Below are positions 59,565-64,000 of a stretch of 64,000 nt of DNA, in pieces; position 1 is the stretch's first letter; each line of letters starts with the position of its first letter. The DNA lies in assembly GCA_934045075.1 (NCBI GenBank), contig OW203722.1, forward strand, positions 16,604,986 to 16,668,985, read 5' to 3'. Origin of the DNA: Yponomeuta sedellus (taxonomy: Eukaryota > Arthropoda > Insecta > Lepidoptera > Yponomeutidae). The position numbers and the translations under genes were made by a program. Under the pieces are notes generated by a model, which was not told the origin of the DNA, searched no databases, and saw only the letters and a list, made by a program, of their open reading frames with translations.

Positions 59565-60479
59565 ATGATAGCTTCTCTCTCAACTGGGACAGTGAAGCAG
59601 TATAATACAACTTACAGGTTATGGTGGAATTACTGTACAAATAATAGCTGCCAATTTCTGGGAGCTCAAATTACATCAGTCATTCTTTTTTTAACAGAAC
59701 AATACAAGAGAGGTGCATCATACGGTTCACTCAATAGTCACAGGTCTGCCCTTTCGTTACTTTTAGGTAACAATATAGGTTCTAATGAACAAGTATCGCG
59801 ATTGTTAAAAGGGGCCTTTAAAACAAGACAAAGCGTAACAAAATATAATCACATATGGGATCCGCAAACGGTGCTTGATTTTATTACAGTATGGTACCCA
59901 AACATAAGTTTACCTCTTGATAAACTGACAAAAAAGTTGGCTATTCTCATTGCATTGTGCACTGCACATCGTGTGCAAACACTTTCATTCATAAAGGCGA
60001 ACGATATTGTGATTTCCCAAAATCAAATAATAATAACTATATTAGATCTCATCAAAACATCAGCCCCAGGACGTGAACAGACGACCTTGATATTACCCTA
60101 CTTTCGTGACAAACCTAATTGTCCCGCAAAATGCTTAGAAGATTATTTAGCTGTAACTAAAAACATAAGACAGTCTAATGAATTAAACAGATTGTTTATA
60201 ACACACACACGTCCACACAGGTGTGCTACATCACAAACCATCAGTCGATGGATTAAGAACGTGTTAAACGCGAGTGGTATCGATGTGGCGACGTTCAGCG
60301 CGCACAGCACGCGGCACGCCGCCACATCGAGCGCGCGTGCAGCCGGCGTCTCCGTCGATACCATACGGAAGACTGCTAGCTGGACACCTAACTTGCAAGC
60401 TTTTGCTAAGTTTTATAATCGCCCTATTCTTGCAGAAAACTTTGCAAAAGCATTGTTTACACCTAGAGATAAGGATTAA
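59565..60479 (+). CDS. DIRS tyrosine recombinase, open frame
   Basis: 304 codons. N-terminal SAM-like core-binding region (residues about 1-95), catalytic domain with Arg 136 (TAHRVQTL), His 247/Arg 250/His 251 (AHSTRHA) and the nucleophilic Tyr near 284 (AKFYNRP). In DIRS elements it integrates circular cDNA without target duplication. All catalytic residues are retained although gag and RT are broken, so it could still act on related circles if expressed. No obvious own promoter. The start shown may not be the natural one, because recombinase frames overlap upstream frames in this order. Confidence 0.85.
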   Translation: MIASLSTGTVKQYNTTYRLWWNYCTNNSCQFLGAQITSVILFLTEQYKRGASYGSLNSHRSALSLLLGNNIGSNEQVSRLLKGAFKTRQSVTKYNHIWDPQTVLDFITVWYPNISLPLDKLTKKLAILIALCTAHRVQTLSFIKANDIVISQNQIIITILDLIKTSAPGREQTTLILPYFRDKPNCPAKCLEDYLAVTKNIRQSNELNRLFITHTRPHRCATSQTISRWIKNVLNASGIDVATFSAHSTRHAATSSARAAGVSVDTIRKTASWTPNLQAFAKFYNRPILAENFAKALFTPRDKD

Positions 60480-60644
60480 TTATTGTATGAAAAATTTTGT
60501 TTAAACTGATTCCGTAACCATTATTAAATAAAACTAAATACTTAATTAAAACTAAGTTTAACTGACATTTCCATGTTTAACGTTCCTGTTATAGGCCTAT
60601 GTTCAGAACAAAAACTTTTGAAACTGATTAGTTCTCTGAACATC

Positions 60645-60784
60645 TACCTGGTAATCTAAACATATCTTACCTATATCTGAAGAATGGAGCTATGAAATAT
60701 AATATATGATCAAAACGAACTTCTCAAGCGAAGTTCGATCATTATTATATGAATAGCTCCATTCGAAGATATAGGTAGGTACCC
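60645..60784. repeat. DIRS internal complementary region
   Basis: Left half is the reverse complement of 50871-50930 (GAAGAATGGAGCTATGAAAT), right half the reverse complement of 60970-61052 (GAATAGCTCCATTCGAAGAT), meeting at AATATATGATC. The right half contains a CGAACTTC...GAAGTTCG hairpin. Confidence 0.9.
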
Positions 60785-61293
60785 ACCCTCCACAACCCAT
60801 GAATAAGACATAAGTTTTTACTGAACTCTAAAGTAATGACTCGATTCGGGAAGTGCGGGAGGGTAGGTAACCGGTATATCGATTTTGTTGTTATTCGATT
60901 TTCAATCGAATTGAATCTAAAAGCGTGCGAATCTACCTAGTACAATAAAGAAAACTACCTGGTAATCTAAACCTATCTTACCTATATCTTCGAATGGAGC
61001 TATTCATATAATAATGATCGAACTTCGCTTGAGAAGTTCGTTTTGATCATATATTTTTATATAAACCTTTGCCTGCTTTGACAAGCAAATGAAACAAAAA
61101 AAAAAAAATGATCAGGGAGCCAGAGCCCTAGACTTTAACTTAAGTCATATTATTTTAAAATAAGAATTCAATAACATAATTATGTCTGAATGGCGTTCCA
61201 CTCTGATGTGACTCTGATCGACATTCAGTTTATCAGAGTGGAAAACGGGACTTTCAGTATTGGAGATCACGGTGTGGACAGTATAATTTTTAC

Positions 61294-61447
61294 CTCTTTA
61301 TGTCAAGCTCCTTAATAGTATTATTGACATAGTTTGCCAAATTGACATCTTTAGCAGCAGGTCTGCAACCCTCATATGTGTCAGCCGGTATGTCTGTACG
61401 GAATGCCTTGAAGTTGCTGAGGCAGTCTCTCGTTATAACTTTTTGAG
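61294..61447 (-). CDS. Ly6/uPAR protein, exon 3
   Basis: Minus strand, acceptor CCATCAG, then [49 protein letters not shown] and a GTAAAA donor. It continues the exon 2 frame in phase. The expected last exon (a Cys-rich CFC segment and a GPI or membrane tail) was not found; it would lie to the left, with the 10-kb DIRS/P nest in the intervening intron, or outside the window. Confidence 0.85.
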
Positions 61448-61529
61448 CTGATGGAGCAAAATACCAATCTTTACTTGAGAAATGTATGATTATGTAGTAA
61501 TTTATTGATATTTTCAATACTATACTTTT

Positions 61530-62091
61530 AAAAACCTATTTAGAGGCTAAAAATTCCACCCATGCCGGGATTCGAACCCGCGACCTCTGGCTATCCGTGC
61601 CAGCGCTCTTTCCAACTGAGCTAATGGGCGACTCACCGGCATCAGTGAAATTTCGAACATCTTTCACTATTCTCTGTATTATGTACAGGCAGTGACATCT
61701 GCCTTAAGTAAATTGCATCACTTACAGCCCCAACTACCTACTTTGCAGTTAGGTTTTTACATCGGAATGATATCACTGTACCCACATGATTATACTACTG
61801 TGATATCATTCCGATGTAAAAACCTAACTGCAAAGTAGGTAGTCTGGGCTGTAAGTGATGCAATTTACTTAAGCCAGATGTCGCTGCCTGTACGTAATAC
61901 AGAGAATAGTGTAAAGAGGTTCGAAATTTCACTGATGCCGGTGAGTCGCTCATTAGCTCAGTTGGAAAGAGCGCTGGCACGGGTAGCCAGAGGTCGCGGG
62001 TTCGAATCCCGGCATGTGTGGAATTTTTAGCCTCTAAATAGGTTTTTAAAATTGTCCTTAGCACGGGTTAGTGCATTTAAAATAAAAATAG
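61530..62091 (+). mobile_element. tRNA-related foldback retroposon, full copy S4
   Basis: Flanked by the 12-bp duplication TACTATACTTTT (61518-61529 and 62092-62103). Two arms of about 250 bp are near-perfect inverted copies around 61795, each with tRNA-like A box (TAGCTCAGTTGG) and B box (GGTTCGAATCC) pointing outward. The tail GGTTAGTGCATTTAAAATAA is A-rich. It lies in intron 2 of the Ly6 gene. The anticodon arm is not a functional tRNA arm. Confidence 0.85.
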
Positions 62092-62248
62092 TACTATACT
62101 TTTGTCAAATATAAATTACAGGTTAATAGCAAAGTTTGAATGACATTTCCCATAAAATTTCTCAATGATAATATAATTTTTACATGCACCTATACCTTGG
62201 GATCGTACCAGTTGCTTAATATTTGTGAGGTTATAGGTTCCAGTCCTG

Positions 62249-62736
62249 AGTGCTTAGTGCGAGTTTGACAGATCCAATCGAATAACTTTACTACCGCGTT
62301 AATCGAGCATTGAGTAGTGAGTATGAGTAAGTTAACCGTTCGAACTGGCAAAACGCTGTCACAGTACAACTCGCACTCGCGTTTATTCGTGTTTTGTCTG
62401 GTAAACGTGTTCACTTCAACGTAAACCATTACAACTCGCACTCAGCAATTTTAATTTCCATACTTGTCGCTAGGTGGCGCTTCCTCGATGCCATAGAAAT
62501 ATGAGTTTACGTTAACGCGATCGAGTAGTTAAAAAACTCGCACTAAGCACTCGGTGCTTAGTGCAGAGAAGTGAACACGTTTACCAGCCAAAACACGAAT
62601 AAACGCGAGTGCGAGTTGTACTGTGACAGCGTTTTGTCAGTTCGAACGGTTAACTTACTCATATTCACTACTCGATGCTCGATTAACGCGGTAGTAAAGT
62701 CATTCGATTGGATCTGTCAAACTCGCACTAAGCACT
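62249..62736. mobile_element. Compound MITE, copy M2
   Basis: A full 303-bp copy of M1 (62249-62551) followed by an inverted partial copy (62554-62736), so the outermost ends are identical inverted repeats. CTG flanks the whole (62246-62248, 62737-62739), showing the compound moved or was converted as one unit. In intron 2 of the Ly6 gene. Confidence 0.85.
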
Positions 62737-62739
62737 CTG

Positions 62740-63225
62740 GTATGACTTAGTTGCCTATGGTATAAACATTTATGACTTCGTAACAGAACTATCACTCTAA
62801 AGGGGTCCAAACATATTGTGAGAAAACCCGCTGGTTTATTGGCTTTGCATAAATTGGCCTTGTCTTCATTTTAGATTGGCACAGACAGATTATGCTTAGC
62901 AAACTAGCTCACTTCATCTAAACATTTGCAAGCGCAGAGCAAATTGAGGTGTGAAAGTATACAAAATTAAAATACATTTGGACCCTGGGGACTCTAAAAG
63001 TACATTCATTGTACTGTATAATTTTTTGTTGAAATAATTTATAATTTTATGAGGATCTAAAACAGCAGTTTGTGATTCTTAACTGTTTTATTCTTGTCTC
63101 CAATGCATATGGTTATTTTCTTTAGAAGTTTGTCTTTAATCTGTGTCTAGTAGTATCTTGGCTACAAAAATCTACTAACTATGTGTTGTATGGATCCCTT
63201 GTATGCCTACTTAGTACATACTTAC
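62740..63225. other. Ly6 gene intron 2, no feature
   Basis: No gene or repeat supported. Confidence 0.3.
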
Positions 63226-63366
63226 CACCTTTCCGCTCAATAAGTTTTATGCAAATGTCGCCATCTTCTGGGCAGAGGTTGCCTAAATAACTGACACCAC
63301 GCCAGTTAAAGGGCTCCGAACAGCCTGGGGTTGCAGCGGTACATTGGTAGCACCATATTGCAAAGC
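63226..63366 (-). CDS. Ly6/uPAR protein, exon 2
   Basis: Minus strand, acceptor TTTCAG, then WCYQCTAATPGCSEPF, NWRGVSYLGNLCPEDGDI, CIKLIERKG and a GTAAGT donor. CYQC followed by spaced Cys residues is the start of a three-finger Ly6/uPAR fold. Insect members of this type are secreted or GPI-anchored and act in septate junctions, channel regulation and sleep; which paralogue this is cannot be told. Phase 1 on both sides. Confidence 0.9.
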
Positions 63367-63759
63367 CTGAAATAACACAATACTTTTACATTATCCTACA
63401 CTTTTGCTTATTAAACTGACTAAAGACTGTCTGGCCAGATATGGTTAGTAAGTAAAGCTAATTTGAAGGAGCCTAGTTCCATTTGGTATCTACGCATTAG
63501 CAAACTGTTGATTTAAAATTTAAAAACTATTTCCGAAATGTTAATATGTGATTTGCTTCAAACTGCATAGGGTGCAGCTTGTCTCGCTTGCTGTAAAAAA
63601 GGTGGGTTGGTCTCATTGTGTGCAATGGATGGAGCATTGAATGCATTCAAACGATTGAGTCTCTACTTGACTTCTCAATAAGAGGACCTTCAAAGTAATC
63701 GAAAAGTAAACCACGCCCTGGACAGAAATTTGCGGAATTATAACAAAAAGTTAACTTAC

Positions 63760-63808
63760 TTTTGGTGACTGCTAGCAACAAAACACATAGTATTAGGAAG
63801 ACTTTCAT
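63760..63808 (-). CDS. Ly6/uPAR protein, exon 1 (signal peptide)
   Basis: ATG starts MKVFLILCVLLLAVTK, a classical signal peptide, ending at AAAA|GTAAGT in phase 1, which joins exon 2 as K-(S)-FAIWCYQC. The start is chosen because it is the only ATG giving a signal peptide in phase with exon 2. Upstream sequence to the window end is presumed promoter and leader. Confidence 0.85.
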
Positions 63809-64000
63809 GGTAACTTATAGTTTAATAAAAGTTAAGTTGGCCCTTTTTTAGGAGCCCAGCAACGACACCAAAAACAAGTGAGCAACAAATGCGGCAATAG
63901 CTACGAATTAGACAGGTACCTATCAAACAACCACGAATCAAACCACAACCCACAATCAAACAACGTCCAAACTCTATACGTCTAAACTCCAAACAAACAA

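Larger units (their letters stand above)
50871..61052 (+). mobile_element. DIRS-type tyrosine-recombinase retrotransposon with nested P element
   Basis: Left inverted terminal repeat 50871-51053 pairs with 60835-61000 (for example ACCGGTTACCTACCCTCCCG). The right end has an extra hairpin-like extension to about 61052. An internal complementary region at 60645-60784 joins the complement of the left terminus (60645-60702) to the complement of the right terminus (60703-60784), as in DIRS-1, where it templates circle closure. Coding: gag, RT/RNase H, tyrosine recombinase; no methyltransferase domain seen. Gag and pol carry several frame breaks; the recombinase is open. No target duplication, as expected for this order. 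Confidence 0.9.
50842..61121 (+). mobile_element. Short retroposon (13-bp TSD, poly(A)) hosting the DIRS/P nest
   Basis: TGATCAGGGAGCC occurs at 50842-50854 and 61109-61121; the right copy follows 13 A residues. Only about 16 bp (left) and 44 bp (right) of sequence lie between these marks and the DIRS termini, so the bracketed retroposon was short (a SINE or truncated LINE tail ending GACAAGCAAATGAAAC). The alternative, that DIRS itself was copied by LINE machinery, is less likely because the flanks are not DIRS sequence. Confidence 0.75.

Noticed and set aside
61940..62030. tRNA gene
   Set aside because: A and B boxes are good, but the anticodon arm lacks a proper loop (no U33), there is no clear acceptor stem, and the unit is part of a repeated foldback element.

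Overview
The window looks like a piece of a moth or butterfly (Lepidoptera) nuclear genome. It is AT-rich with small phase-consistent introns, an insect gustatory-receptor (GR) tandem cluster with the C-terminal TYxxxxxQ-type signature, a single-domain Ly6/uPAR-type secreted protein gene, and a very dense, layered load of eukaryotic transposable elements (TEs). No bacterial features are present. Species cannot be named from the sequence alone.

Layout. 1-2570: a promoter-like stretch with a possible first exon, then a decayed non-LTR reverse-transcriptase relic. 4769-6213: a short orphan exon with its own poly(A) signal, then an intact intronless EF-hand protein gene. 6651-46240: a GR array with six recognisable copies (A 6651-11381, B 13398-14835, C1 and C2 inside a 1,241-bp tandem duplication at 15011-17492 with terminal exon 25754-25913, E about 38201-38535, D 41209-46240). 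All are plus strand with the same exon plan (long exon 1, 78-nt exon 2, about 156-nt exon 3, about 164-nt terminal exon). Every copy I could check carries at least one disabling lesion. Two retrotransposon blocks sit between them: an I-like LINE (17833-23351, 10-bp target duplication), and an R1/LOA-like LINE (about 27230-37800) that is expanded internally by a roughly 600-bp (GATA)n array and split by a Ty3/gypsy element (28492-35811) with two 287-bp LTRs that read as identical and an intact 1580-codon Gag-Pol frame.

47740-50250: a tandem repeat with a splice-acceptor-like core, a MITE, and a possible signal-peptide exon on the minus strand. 50842-61121: a nested composite. A 13-bp target duplication plus poly(A) brackets a short retroposon; inside it is a DIRS-type tyrosine-recombinase retroelement (50871-61052) with inverted terminal repeats and a textbook internal complementary region; inside that is a P-element-like transposon whose six-exon transposase (51690-55814) splices in silico to 914 uninterrupted codons. 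61294-63808: the first three exons of a minus-strand Ly6/uPAR gene; the nest lies in its third intron or just downstream of it. Foldback elements (61518-62103 and 62246-62739) separate these exons.

Taken together: a host chemoreceptor family that appears to be dying by many small lesions, embedded in retrotransposon and DNA-transposon traffic in which at least two elements (the gypsy element and the P element) look young enough to be functional. The least ordinary item is a family of long inverted-dimer, tRNA-related retroposons with 11-12 bp target duplications.
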